Positions 49,646-62,244 of a stretch of 64,000 bases of DNA are shown one piece after another (the first letter of the stretch is position 1; each line of letters opens with the position of its first letter). The position numbers were made by a program, and so were the translations under genes. The notes beneath the pieces are model-generated. The model worked only from the letters and a program-made list of their open reading frames with translations, searched no databases and had not been told where the DNA came from. Source of the stretch: Struthidea cinerea (lineage: Eukaryota; Chordata; Aves; Passeriformes; Corcoracidae). The stretch covers positions 360,834 through 424,833 of the forward strand of contig VZTI01004650.1 in the NCBI GenBank assembly GCA_013397865.1, given 5' to 3'.

Positions 49646-52600
49646 GTTAGGACAGGGCAGAATACCGTGAATATATCTCCTTGCTTTAGCTTCACTGAGC
49701 ATAACCCTTATCTTAGTATAACCTTATCTTAGCCCTGCCTGATTAATGAACAGAAGACTATAAGAAGTTTCTCAGAAACTCTGGAAAAGAAATCTACTGC
49801 CTTAAATTTTTTGAGATGGGGCTTGGGAATGTACCTTCTTTTGTCAGGGATGTTCCAGAGCACTTCCCTGTGCACTATAGAGCCCACTGACAGACTTGTA
49901 ATTTCTGAATTTGCCCCAATCCCTTTTCAAAACTTTCCTGTTGTTTTCATTTCAGTAACCTTTCCATTTTTTAAATATCATATTTTCCTTTTGAAAGCTT
50001 TTTAACTCTTACAGACTGTGAACGATTAAGGGTTTGTTTTGATTTTTTTTTCTTTTGGAGCAGTGGTACACAGTTTACTTTGGCTTCTAACACCATATTT
50101 TTTAAAAGCTCCATGTCTGCTTGTAGGCTACTCCCCTCCCCTCCCCTCNTTCTCCTTTCCTTTTCTTTCCATTTCTGCCTTAAATATTTCTATTTGCTTT
50201 ATAGTTTGCTTCATTTTCTGCAGTTCCTCTCTTAAAATGGTGCAGCTTTGTGCTACATTTATTTGGCATGATCTCCTCTTCTGAAAACTTAATGCTGAAC
50301 CTTTCAAATGGAGTTCCTGTTCTAGTTCCTAATTTTGTTATGGTAAGACCTAAGATCTTGTTCTGTGAAGCCTACTGACTGGCATGCTGATTGCTTCTTC
50401 CTGAACTCTCTTCCTAAATTTATGCTTGCTCTGGGGACAGAGATACAGAATCTTTAATTTTTTCATTGCAAAATCTAGTGTCTGTTCTCATAAACTTAAT
50501 GTGGATCTGCTTTGCAGTGGCACGCTTAATTTTGCTCTACAGCCCTGACCTTCATGAGTTGCAAATTAATCTTAATTCCAGCCATAATTTGAGCAGTGAC
50601 ACCTTCATTATTTCACTGATAAACCTAATTTTGCTTGTCCCAGAAATACTTTATGATTAATTTCTAAAGAATTGACTTTGAAACATCTTTACTGGAAAAG
50701 ATAATTGGGAAACACAACAGAATGATTACAGTTATTGAATACTAATATTTAATGAAAAAATAGCCAGGAAGTTTAATTTTATATACAAAAGGAATTGAAA
50801 CTTAGTAATTAAATTCCTAGAAGCTTCAAACTATGAAGAAAGATGGCTATTCTGTTTACAGTTGCATCTTTCTCTTTTTCTGAAAGGAAGCAGGGGTCTC
50901 AGTGTACCTGCTGGTGAGAAGCTCAGCATGCTGTGAACCTGAGGTCAGAAGAATATTTTTCCAGATGAGAGGAGGTTTTTCACTGTCTAATCATTATTAT
51001 TGATTTGTGTTATCATAGGCAGCCGTATTTAATTAGTTCCTCTCCCCCCATCCCCCCCGGAAGAATCTATCTCTATTTACCCCAAATTTTGGTTTGTGCT
51101 AATCCTCACCAATACAGTTTTGTTCTGTGGTCAGTTGTGTAGCTGGGCAGTTCTTCCTGTTGCTCTGTCACCAAGCCTCAGCCTACTGTGTGCTATCTAC
51201 ACACCCTGTGGAAAAATAGTTCCCATTTTCTCCCTAAGAAACCTCACGGGTACAGTTCTCAGTACATTTGAGGTCTCTTATCTAATTGAAGTCCAATTCT
51301 ACTTCACTAAGCTGTAAATATATTGTTTATTCATAAATGCTGCTCTTGTGGAGATAATGCCTGAGGCAGGTTTTCCTCATGAATATCTTCAGGAATTACT
51401 GTGTCTAAAACTACATTTGGATTTGCTGCTTCCTCCTTACTTTGACCCAGACCTGCCATACTTTGGTGGCATTGTTCTCATGGATGATGGTGGTTCCTGT
51501 TCACTTCTTTTGCACTTCCACTGCTTAAGCACCTGAGCATCTGGTGAGTTTATTCTCCTACACTATTCTCCTACACTCTTATGAGATCCTACACTGCTGT
51601 GTTGACTCTTGAGTTACTTTTCAATGGTTACAATGGAGATTTTTGCCAGTGCAAGTAATTGTTCTCTGTCTTCTAGATCTGGGTATTTCCTGTCTTGGAC
51701 AAATGAACTCCTTTGAGTACCTTTCACAGATGGCCATCAGAAGGACTCTGGTGGTAGTGTGCCCTGTAGCTTTGTTATCAGGTATGGAGGAAGGATCCCC
51801 CAAAAGCAACTTCTCCACATAATTTTGTTGTTCTTTACCCAGTGGTCTCCTCTACAATCCACCCGTTAAGTGCTGCAGGACCCTGTTTTGCAGTCAGCTC
51901 CCTGCATCCAGGGAACTGTTACCTGAGCTCTACAAAGACATTCCCTGGATATCTTGATGATATCCTTTGTATTGGAGTGCTATGGCTAAAGTCAACATTT
52001 TTGAGTGCGGAAAGCTTGAAGTGACTTTGGGTTTTTAGCAGTGGTTGGTGTTCAGATAATACAGCAATTTAACTGTCGAGACAGAACACTGTCTTCACTG
52101 AAGCATTACCAATATGGCAAATAGAACGCTGGACTGAGTCAACCTCAGTTATCTCTTCCTGTGTGATATTCAGCACTGTTGAGCTCAGGGAGGCAACTAC
52201 CTGCTTGGTGCTGTGCTTTGCCAAATAATCCCTTGGGAGAGCATAAGCTAACAAACCCCTTACACTCTGTTGACTTTTCCAGTAGGACTTCATGAAGGTA
52301 AGTTTGACTAATTATGAAGTGAAAGTAACTCAGTATTTCCATGAAGCAAATTCTTTAGTATCACTGGTATACTTACTTGTTGCCTGCTGAATGGGGTTAC
52401 TGGGAGTGGTCTGGGACTCCCCAGCTCTGCTGGACAAGTCACAGCATTCCTGGGAACACGAGTATGTTTCTGAAATGTGCACATATGTACCAGTGTGCAC
52501 AAGGCAGCGCGTTCACAAGCTCCACTTTCAAGCAAAACAAAAGCATAAGCAAACTCCCCACAGTGATCCTCCCACTGAGTTACAACTCTGAGTTAAGATG

Positions 52601-54689
52601 TGACATCACATGTCAAAGAGTATGTTGCTGCTTTGTTCCCTGCTTTGTTCCCTGCTTTGTAGGGGCAGACACGACACTAGACACGGCCCATATCTAGGTA
52701 AATTGCAGCCCTTCATTATTTATCCCTATTAGTCTCTACATGGTAAGATTTCCCTTAAGATTTTCAACTTAGCTGTCCTGTCTGAGGCACTGAAGCACTG
52801 CAGGGCCTGAGTGCTTTTATGCCTGTAATGTCACTCAGCTCACAGCCCCGCACGCACTGGAGCAGTACCACTGCCTGCCCCTCTTGCACAGGCAAAAACG
52901 GGAACGTTGAAGGGTAAGAGCCCTGCCAGACAAGACCACAGAGTAGGTGAGTGCATTGCCCCTGTACAATCTTCATGTCATTCTCTCGAGGTACTGCATG
53001 GAGACTCAGGACCTCTACAACAGAAAGTAGTGACCAACAGCATCAGGTCAAATTTTGCTGCAGTGGCCAAGCTTGGGGGTGGGGTCGCACTTTGCCAAAA
53101 AAGCACCAAAGGGTTAATAGATACTTCTTTTACTCTTCTTTCCAGGAATGAAGAGTAAAAGAAGGATAAGGAAAGAAAGAACAGTGTGCTGGCAAGTACA
53201 CTGGACATAAAAGGATCTTTGCAATTCAAAACCAATAAAATCCCCTTATCCCTGTTTGCTTGCATTTTTTTGCAAAACATCAGACTACTGAGAGGATGCA
53301 TGAACCAAATGTCTTCCTGCTGTGTTCTCGTTCTCCACTCACAGTTTCAAGATATTCTTCATAATAAAATTTAAGGACAATTAAGTGTCTTTTCAAACAA
53401 CAAGATAGCAGTCAGAGGCAAAGTCCCCTAGTGTCCAGCTCCATTGTGAGCTTTCAGACTGAGCCTTGCCTTCTCCCTGAAGCTCTGGGTTTCTCCAGTG
53501 TTTCGGATTAAAAAAAAATACTTTTTTTTTTTAAAGAGTGTTTAGTCCCTAACAAGAAGCCATATCATATTTACACAGTCAGATGTATCAGACATAACTG
53601 AAAAACTGGAAACTCCTACAGTGAGGGAGCTGACCAGTGCTTTCAACACATTATTTTAAAACAGTATTTATTGTTTTTGTAGCTTTTGGCTACACAGACA
53701 AAACACGGCCAGTTAAAAAAATAAATTAAAAAAAAATCTGAAAAATGTCTCATGGGACTTAGATGCTTTCCCTTCTGTGCCTTGTTTCTGGCTAACAGGA
53801 CTAACTCACAAAGCATATGACATCGTTTCTGCTCTGGACACCGGGAGGTACACCAATGACAAACTATCCCTGGGGGGTTTTCTAGACCTCCAGACATATT
53901 GTCATAGTTGTTCTGCTAATGCAATAAGTCTAATTTGTTCCAAATTGGGATCCTCTTAATCCTACTGATTTACTTTCTGCTTCTCTTCTGCCTCTACTGT
54001 ACTCAGAAACCTTCAGGTTTGCACTAGCAGGGCCATCTTCCTCAAGACAGCCTATAATTTCTTTGGCCACAGGAAATGTGAATATTGTTTCAGCTGTGTC
54101 CTTCAGTATAATAATGGTGTTCCAATTCCATACCAACTCTACAAGAATACCTGCTAAAATACTAATTTAAAAAAAAGGTAATTAAACAAACAAAAATCCG
54201 AATAAAATACCTGTTATAGGATCCAACAAAATTATTAGAGGGGAAGACAGGCTATGTGGTTTAAAAAAAAAAACAAAAACACCCTTGTGGATTCCTAGTT
54301 CGACATTTACCTTCCCCTGGCTATTCAGTGAACAGGCACAAATGCACTCAGACAGGAAAAAGTACACAAAATCACATGTGTTAAGCATGAAGCCTTTCTG
54401 TGCTTGTTGTTTCTATTCCATCAGGTGTTATTCTAGGTCCTGTATTGTGGCATTGGGAGCGGGGGGTTATGCTCTGGGGTACTTCAATGAGCTGGTCTGC
54501 AGAGCTGTTCTGTCTATTTATACTCTTGTAAATATCTCTCTGAAATGGTGCAGAGCTGGCTAAAATTAAAATCATATGTCTTTCCAGTTGTAGCCAGTCA
54601 ATGGGAATAAAGGCATTCCTGCATCCTATTAGAGGATCTCTGCGGTATTTCAGACATCTTGAGGTTGCTGTCATCAGGCCTGTCCCTTC
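49646..54689. other. Unique sequence, nothing recognised
   Basis: No supported gene. It contains a single N at 50149, a 12-bp tandem repeat (tgctttgttccc, about 2.6 copies) at 52629-52660, and an ideal acceptor/donor pair around only 15 nt at 52283-52297. Open frames are short. Confidence 0.35.
52629..52660. repeat. 12-bp tandem repeat, about 2.6 copies
   Basis: The unit tgctttgttccc is repeated head to tail, as seen directly. Likely slippage. Confidence 0.85.
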
Positions 54690-54800
54690 TAAAGCTCACT
54701 CTAGCCCTGTAAGAAGCTCACCCTTACAACTGTCATTACTGCCGCGCTAATTGCCTGAGGAGGTAGGCAGTCAATGAAAGCGCTCTCTTGCTCCTACAGC
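54690..54800. promoter_or_regulatory. Possible conserved non-coding / enhancer-like segment
   Basis: A CpG-retaining segment (ctgccgcgctaattgcctga near 54741-54760, then aagcgct) lies in AT-rich DNA and includes a homeodomain-type core, CTAATTG. Retained CpGs far from a promoter and a dense run of binding-like motifs suggest constraint. This is inference only; no alignment was available. Confidence 0.2.
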
Positions 54801-55085
54801 CATGGAACAAAGGCTGCTCCCCTGCAAATAACCTGTGCTGGAAGGCTCCTAGAGCCTGGTAAGCAGTCCCGCTCGAGTGAAGGCTGCCATGGAGCCAGTC
54901 CTGTGTTCAGAAGAAAGCTCAGAGGGTGAAATACATCAGAAGGGGCAGAGAAGCAAGAAGAGCAGGCAGCAGAACTCATGTGAATTTGGACAGACCAGTT
55001 GGACACATGGCGTGAACGGGGGAAGTAAAGTATGCACGGGATGTTAAGCACATATAACCTCATATATTAACAGTCACCACAAGAG
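54801..55085. other. Unique spacer
   Basis: Nothing recognised. Confidence 0.4.
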
Positions 55086-55310
55086 GCAGGAAGGAAGGAA
55101 GGAAGGAAGGAAGGAAGGAAGGAAGGAAGGAAGGAAGGAAGGAAGGAAGGAAGGAATGCTGGTGTCAGGAGTTATCCAGTNNNNNNNNNNNNNNNNNNNN
55201 NNNNNNNNNNNNNNNNNNNNNNNNNNNNNNNNNNNNNNNNNNNNNNNNNNNNNNNNNNNNNNNNNNNNNNAGGAAGGAAGGAAGGAAGGAAGGAAGGAAG
55301 GAAGGAAGAC
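55086..55310. repeat. (GGAA)n microsatellite with assembly gap
   Basis: About 17 copies of GGAA/GAAG occur at 55087-55156. Unique sequence (tgctggtgtcaggagttatc) and a 90-bp N run (55181-55270) follow, then about 10 more copies to 55308. The true length is unknown. Frames through it are Gly/Arg/Lys/Glu-repeat artefacts. Confidence 0.95.
55181..55270. other. Assembly gap (90 N)
   Basis: This N run lies inside the GGAA microsatellite and is almost certainly caused by it. Confidence 0.99.
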
Positions 55311-55424
55311 TTTGAGACAGGAGGAGATAGAGACACATAATGTCACACCACTCCCTCCTTTAGCCCCATTCCACGAAATTGGTAAATTTTCTCAGACTCT
55401 ATACGACATTTCAAGTTTCCAAAT

Positions 55425-55946
55425 GTGCTAGCATCATCTGGTAAATCACCTGCCATCTCATTTGCTTACTACCACCAGAGAACAAAAATGGCTTTCATTT
55501 GCAAAATGAGGTGTGACCAAGCAATTGCTTATGGTTATTACATGGCCACAGTGGACTGCCCACACACAGAGCACCACAAAAGGAAGTCTTGTGTGTCTGA
55601 GACTTCAACAGCTCAGGTCACTTTAGGTACCAGTTCCTCTGCCAGTGTGGCTTCTGTGGTCTTTAATTTCATGGCAGAGATGTTTTCAGCTGCAGCCTTG
55701 GACCCTTGCTCCCAGCTGTGCAGACAGGTAGAGTCTAAACCAGGTGAGTCAATGTGGGCAGAGTGTTCTTCCACACTGACCTCTATGGTTTTCCTGGCAA
55801 AACTGGAGGCTGCAGTCACCGAGGTCTATAAACCACTGATAAGGATGGAGGGCGTGTGGTGGGAGCGAGCAGTGCTTTCCCTGCCTCCCTTTCCACACAG
55901 CAGCTGTCCCCAGAAACACGTCTGCAAAATATTTCAGAAGAGGTAG
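55425..55946 (+). CDS. Hypothetical 173-codon open frame, probably not a gene
   Basis: This is the longest uninterrupted ATG frame without Ns in the window. The product has scattered Cys and Ser residues, no signal peptide, no membrane segment and no recognisable domain. A very good splice donor (ACCAG before GTGAGTCA, exon end 55743) lies inside it, so part of it could be an exon. No acceptor of comparable quality or homologous protein is recognised. An opposite-strand open frame overlaps it. A frame of this length is expected by chance in 64 kb. Confidence 0.12.
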   Translation: MLASSGKSPAISFAYYHQRTKMAFICKMRCDQAIAYGYYMATVDCPHTEHHKRKSCVSETSTAQVTLGTSSSASVASVVFNFMAEMFSAAALDPCSQLCRQVESKPGESMWAECSSTLTSMVFLAKLEAAVTEVYKPLIRMEGVWWERAVLSLPPFPHSSCPQKHVCKIFQKR

Positions 55947-57691
55947 TCCTCAGCTTGAACACCACTGCCAATCAAGCTTGTCAGAAATAAGCTTTTAGCC
56001 ATAGAAACAGAACTGAAGAACAACCTCTCTCCCTGTTTTCCTTCCAAAATGTCTTGTTGAACCACACTTCTCCGTTTACAGGTGAGGGTAGTGACTGCTG
56101 ATCTGATATGCAGTGACTAGCTGTGTGCATGCAAGTAAGAAAAAGCTATTGTAAAATATAAAGAAATAAGAATTTTTATTGACGAGCGTGGTGCTTCCTC
56201 CTCATTTTAACTGAGGAATCCAGTTTATATTCTAGAACAGAAAAACGTTCATTTCTCTTCTTATTTTAGACACATTTTAGGTTTTTTGTTCTTTTCCTTC
56301 CTGTCTGAAGGCCTTTTCTGACCTCAGCTGCTGAAAGTATTCAGCTATTGATTTTTTTCATTAGCCACCATTACCACAGCTAAACAGATGCAGTTAAGAA
56401 TTTCACCAAATTAAAGCTGCAAATCAAATGCATAGGTTCATCTTTCATCCCGTATTTTACCAAGCCTAAACAAGAGAGTGCTCTTGTGAAAGGAAGCCTG
56501 CAAGGCTGAGATGACAGAGAAGGTGAAACTGAGAGCCACAGGGATTCTACATTACACACAATATTGAGGATAACAACCGAACATTTAGAAAATGATGATA
56601 ATCTTTAGGAATATAATTTACTTACAAACTCGGTTTTTTTTTGAGGTGATACAAGTTATGTGTTACCCTTGGTGCATATTTTTTAACCAGATTATAGCAG
56701 AAATGTTTTTCAGGGAAGAGGGTGAGAGAATTTACTGCCTTGTGAGGATCTTGGGCCTTTCTGAGGTCATCAGTAGTCCTTGGAGGTAGAAATAACACCT
56801 TCTGTGGGGCTTTTTTATTTTTCTGGTGCAAGGGTGACAGGGTCACCATCAGTAGGGAGGAGATGAAAGCAAAGATATATGGGAAAAGGATCTCACGGGA
56901 AAAGGAAAGGAAAAAGAGGGGCTTCAAAATACAGCTCCTTTCCAAACTGGAGTTTCTCACATATGTATTTTAACTTTGCTTTCTGGTAGTGTCATTTACA
57001 TGAAGAATGCTTGTGCCCCTGTAGCACTTGCTTTGCACAGACACCATTTTCTGAAATATAATTCCTTCTTTGTTTTCTGACTTGTTAGGATCTAGATGCT
57101 ACAAGTAGCATACTCCTGAAAGGTGGCATTGAACAGTATGCTACACAGACAGACCACATAATGGCATTATGTCTAAGAACTTAAACATACATTAACTGCA
57201 GTAAGTGCTTTAAAAAATAATGACTTTTCACTTCTCTGGAAACAAGGAACTGTACAGCTGAGAGAGACTTGGATGACAAGGATCAAGTTCAAACTGCAAT
57301 ATGCCCAAAGGCTGCTGATGTTTGGATGATGAACTTTTCATTAGAGCATTGGCTACTTCAGTGAACACTGAATTTAGCATCATATGCAACACCGAACTCT
57401 CTCAAATCTCATTTGGATGCAAAATCTTGGGCTGGCCCCATCTCTGCTGAACATGTCTGGCAAAACCTGAGGATACCAAATTTGTGCCTGGTGAACCTTA
57501 TGTTGATTTCTGCCCTCTACTGGAAGTGAATCCAGAGGCACTCACACAGTGACAGCAAACTGGAAATGCAGTTGGTGATAGAAAAATATCTCCCTGCACA
57601 CACACCGGTGATGCCACTTATTTTATGCTTTTGTGACAACAGAACAGTTTCACCTGTTAAACTGCTAATTTGGATGATGACACAGTGTCAC
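55947..57691. other. Unique sequence, nothing recognised
   Basis: No gene or repeat was identified. An acceptor-like stretch (ttctccgtttacag) followed immediately by GTGAGG near 56082 has no exon between the two signals. Confidence 0.35.
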
Positions 57692-58064
57692 TGTTATGTC
57701 CGAGGGGCATAAAGAAAACGACATAGAGTCCAGGCTCATGAACAAGTGGAAGCCGAAGCTTAAGCTTTAATAATTTTCTGACTACTTTATAGGACAGATC
57801 ACAAAAGTGTGTTGAGTGGCAACCGGTAATTGGTTCCTCGGCCCTCCCCCCCTTGCGCGGCTTGGCCCCGTTCTAAGATACCTATTCCAAAATATTTTCA
57901 AAGTCAAAGCCATAACAATCTTGCGAAACAGCTTGCAGGTGCAAGAAGTTTATGAAACTGTGACCTTGTTTAAAACAGTTTACATAGGAAAGACAGTCTT
58001 CTCAGAGAATATTGAGAAAAGGCTGAAGAATTTCTCTGCTTCTAACTTTTTAGCACCTACAACA
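57692..58064 (-). mobile_element. Solo retroviral LTR, 373 bp
   Basis: The segment has TGTT...AACA inverted termini (TGTTATGTCC at the left, CCTACAACA at the right). Read on the minus strand it carries a TATA box (CCTATAAAG, 57793-57785) followed by an ATTAAA polyadenylation-type signal (57771-57766) and ends in GACATAACA. A GC-rich block (ccccgcgc-like, near 57850) precedes the TATA box. Together these give U3-R-U5 order in minus orientation. No internal retroviral sequence flanks it, so it is solitary. A clean target-site duplication was not found (gtcac on the left, cagga on the right). The superfamily was not determined. Confidence 0.55.
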
Positions 58065-59799
58065 CAGGAACTGAAATAGTTGTTAAATTGTGGATCTGAA
58101 GCGCTTTTGCAAATGCAGTGAGGATTTTAAGATCATGGGTAAAGAATAAGAACCGCAAGAACACCACATTGTGCCATTTTTACATTCAGTAGTGGAGTAT
58201 AAATTTATTTCTTTGGGCCATATAAGTGGCGTGGCAGTCACACATGGGTCACAGAAGCAGGTACTTATCCTTTCCCGCCAGACTGGCATTCAGGGGACAG
58301 TTATCACAGGCTTACCAGTGATTGTCAGATTTCTTCTAAGTTATGGCTATCATTATATGGCTATATTGGCTTGTGGGTACATTGTTCTACTTGAGAATGG
58401 AAGTGGTTTATTGGAGAGCTCTGGGAAAAAGGCAAGTAAATATGTTCAGAGAATATAGATGAAATTATGAATGACACTATAAAGTTAAACATGAATGAAT
58501 GGAGCTATTACAAAGAGAAGAAACTTCTGTCAAAGGACAAGAAAGCACTATATGGTGCAATATGTTCTCGTAGTGTAGTCAACTCAAGTGAGAATCTCAG
58601 TCCCTTTCAAGATTTCACCGATGACCTCTTCTCTATGACCACTAAAGGGTTTTGCGTTGCAGTGAATCTAATTAAAGGCTAGTATTTGTAACTTCTTGTT
58701 CTTTCTCCCTCTTTTCTGTAGGTTTTGTCTACATAGAAACCTGGGCCAGTGTTGCTTGGTGGGTATTTTTAACTAAACAAATCAATATAGAACCTTTGTA
58801 CATGCCTAAATAAGAAGGATGGACAGTCTCTTACTTCTCAACTTTCTAGTTCTCCTTTCACTGCTTGGAATAGCCCAAACAGGAGAGATGGAGCAAAACC
58901 AACCCTCTGTGTCTGAGACTTGTTTATATTCTGCTTATTTTCTCTCTCTCTTTTTTTTTTTTTTCTTTTTGTTCCATTTCTACCCAACAGCCTAAGGAAG
59001 GATCATACATAAAACAAGAGTGTATGGTTCAAGAACAAGTATTCACTGCAAGGAAATTTTCCCAATGTAAGGAGCTACTGAAAGAACAAAGAACTGTAAT
59101 ACATTTTCCTATTTAGCTTCTAATCAACATTATGGCTACTTACATTTAAGAGGATTTTTGTCCTGATAAGCATGTAGTATGCTGCCAAACAGAAGAAAAT
59201 AGCACAGTTTTGCTATTTTTGCTGAAGGTTTGAATTGGTATGTTTTGGGCTTTATGGAACCTTAGGGATTTCCTGTTAATTACCATGTCCCGCCTTGCAC
59301 AAGCTAGAGGTTTTCCCCGTTTTGTTAGCCTGCCTTTCATTCTTCGTGACTCCTCAGACTTCCTTCTATCAGCCCTTGCAGATGTGAATTCTCTTGCAGG
59401 GACAATGTAGAATTTCAAAGCAATTAGGAGGTGTGTGGTTAACCTTCACGAATCTTCACAACTGGTATCACTTAACATTACTCTAAATAGCTTCAGGGTA
59501 ATTAAGCCACTGGTTCTGTCTTTCTGGTTTTGCTTCTGCTGCTCGTAAGTTTAAAAATCATAATTGGAAGCCTTATGTTTTCTGAGCTGGTAGCAGAATA
59601 CATATTCAGGCTGTGCATATGTGCAATGAGCGGGCTGGTAGAAGTAGGCAGCGGGGAAACTGCTGAGATAGGCTTGCGGAAAAACTTCAGGCCCAACAGA
59701 AACCCACAGCATACTTTCCAAAAGCAAAACCCCAATAAAACCTCACTGGATTCATGGTCTGATTTAATTTCTTCCCCTGCAAGCTTCTTGAAAGCAGGG
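58065..59799. other. Unique sequence with a TC/T tract
   Basis: No gene was recognised. A (TC)n-T(14) tract lies at 58941-58964. Open frames at 58171-58458 and 58467-58682 are featureless. Confidence 0.35.
58941..58964. repeat. (TC)5-T14 simple repeat
   Basis: Seen directly. Simple low-complexity tract. Confidence 0.9.
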
Positions 59800-59885
59800 A
59801 GCTGGTGACTCAGTCTATCGCTGCCGGCAGAGCCGTCCTGCAGCCCTAATGGTGGTGACGGGGAGGAGTCACGGGTGTGAGTCAC
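59800..59885. promoter_or_regulatory. Possible enhancer with paired AP-1-type sites
   Basis: Two exact AP-1/MARE core heptamers, TGACTCA (59806-59812) and TGAGTCA (59878-59884), lie 72 bp apart, with a degenerate GGAGTCAC near 59865. The segment between them is unusually CpG-rich for this region (tatcgctgccggcagagccg, gtgacgggg). AP-1 or small-Maf proteins bind such cores in vertebrates. Function here is inferred. Confidence 0.25.
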
Positions 59886-62244
59886 ACTCTGAGCGGTTTG
59901 CAGCACCAAGCTGTCTTTCAGCAGGAGCCTTGTGCATCTCAACTTCACTTCAAGTGTGTGTTCTCATCATTTGCAGTTGTGTCAAATGCCTTGCAAGAGC
60001 TGTAATTTTTATCCTGTTTCCAGGGAGGGGGGAGGTGGCTGCATTAGTACACCCAGACACAGCTTCACCACCTCTAGTGAGTGCAAAGGAGGGGTCAGCT
60101 GAACACCCTCTGTTCCCCATTTGGGTGTTTGGGTGCTTCTCTCTGTCCCCCATTTTAAGGGCAAGGAGGGCGTGTGCGCATTTCACAGACCTGTGCCCAA
60201 ACCTTCGGTCAGCAGCCAACCCCTTCTCACCAGAGTGCTGAACATTTCTGGCTTATGCTCCCCACGCTTCAGCTGCTGTTACCCCAGTCCCGTATTGACA
60301 CAAGTGCCAGCTTAACCCTGAAGAGGCGACGCTGCCTTGTTTAACTTCAGCTTATTTCACTTTATCTAGAGCAAGCACTTTCCTTGCCGGTTTTGGTTTT
60401 TTTTTTTTCTCTCTCCACTCGTCACCTCATCCAAAAAAAGGATTGGACAGGAATTAATTTCCAGCTGTGCAGAAAAAGAAAGAGAAAAGAGAGCAAAACA
60501 ATTCACAGTGCAGCCAAATTCCAGCTGAAAGATGACATTGCCTTTACTGAGCTGTAAATACAGATGACATGCTGCTCTTTTATGAAGGAATGGGGGAAGT
60601 GCAACTCCATCAATATGAGTAAAGATATCTGCAATATCATGAATTTAACAGCATTTCACATTACAGGATGGAGAATTCTTAGCCCAAGATCTAGTAGATG
60701 AAACGGCTGAAGCAGGAGGAAATTGCCTCCACTTCTGAAAAGATCACTACATTATTAGTAGACTCCTGGGCAAGAGCTTCTTTATTGCGCTGGTGTTAGA
60801 GGAAGTCCAGTCTTAAGATGGGACTCACAGGCAGTGACTCAGGATACAACAGTGTCATAAGAAAAGGGAGATACTGGAAAGGTTCATGCTGCTCATCAAC
60901 AAGATGTGAGGCAACACTGTAGAAAACTGCTGTGCACTTACAGTTGTAATTTTGCCCTGAATAAATGTAGAGCCTAATCCATTCTGATTTTTACTGAGCT
61001 CTGCCTGACCTAAAACTGGTGCCTTTTTCCCCTTTTCCAGGTTTCCAAACATGAAAATTCAGCCTTCATTCCAACCAGGTATTTCTCTCTACTCATCTTT
61101 TAGGATCTACACTTACAGAGAGGGTTCTTGGCTTAGGATTTATATGCCAAGTGGGAATTTTACCACCACCTGGGGCTCAGATTCCCAGCCTGAGGTTCAA
61201 GGCAATATGCAGGACTTGGGGCGATATAATTACAGTCAAAACCTTTCCTTTCCTTTCCCCTAAACTGGGACCATCATCCCTCACCTTCTTGCTGCTCTCA
61301 GTCTATTGTTCCACGTGCTTTGTCAGTACCTCTGTCCTGCTCAGGTGCAGAGACATTTCCACAACACAAATGTGAGAAGTGCTCATTGCTTTTTATGCCG
61401 AGGTCAGTGTGCAGCTGCAGGCAGACCCAAATGGCCGTGGCTTGACTGAGAGTGTGGGAGCCAGTGCATGGCTGTGCCAGCCGGCTCTCAGGGACACCCT
61501 GCCTTTGGGCAGGAATCCCTCCTACCTGCAGGGACAGATCTATGTCTCTGCTTCCAAACAAACTTCCTTTCTGTAAGACAGCACCCGTTGCCAGAAAACT
61601 GCACGTGGCTGTGGCTGAAATACCAAGAGTGTGATTCTGTCTCAGGGATCTGCTGCCTTCACACTGCGCTCCAGCTGTGCTTTCGTGGCAGATGACATCA
61701 GCAGCACTCCTCAAGCCCAGCATACAATATTCTCAAAGCAATGCAGAAACTAATTAATTCCAAGTGTGCCCTTAATCTCATAACACAGCTTGTATATGCC
61801 TTTACTTTTGCACACGCGGGAACCAAGCCTTCTTTCTCCTCATCCTAAGTGGTCTTGAAGTAACTAACATTAAATAAACATGCAAGGTTGTATGTGTTCC
61901 CTACAGACTGCATGACGTTTTTGCAATGTGGGTCTCATTAAGATCAAATGGGCTAAAGGAATAGCAAACCTGGCATTGAGTAATAAAACAATCATGACAG
62001 TCCTTGTGTAAGCCAAAGCTTTCAGAGAAATTTACCACCAAATTCAACATTTCAAAAAGTGTCTTTAATTTTCACATGTGCAACTACAGCACTTCATCAA
62101 TTCATGTCCTAACTATCTCACACTGAATGCAAACAATAGGGGCACCAAAAAATCAGGAGTCATCAGTCTCTTCTCAGTCCTGCAGCTTTTTGATCAAAAC
62201 TCAACAGAATTGGTAGGAAATATTTTCAGAAAATTCAGCAATTC
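59886..62244. other. Unique sequence, nothing firmly recognised
   Basis: A 38-nt segment at 61041-61078 has a strong acceptor (ccccttttccag) and a modest donor (CCAG before GTATTT). It contains an ATG but has no other support. Overlapping open frames on both strands near 61298-61723 are featureless. Confidence 0.3.

Noticed and set aside
55074..55431. Repeat-peptide frames through the GGAA array
   Set aside because: They are translations of a microsatellite plus Ns.
57680..58075. Target-site duplication around the solo LTR
   Set aside because: The flanking five to six bases (gtcac and cagga) do not match, so no duplication is claimed.
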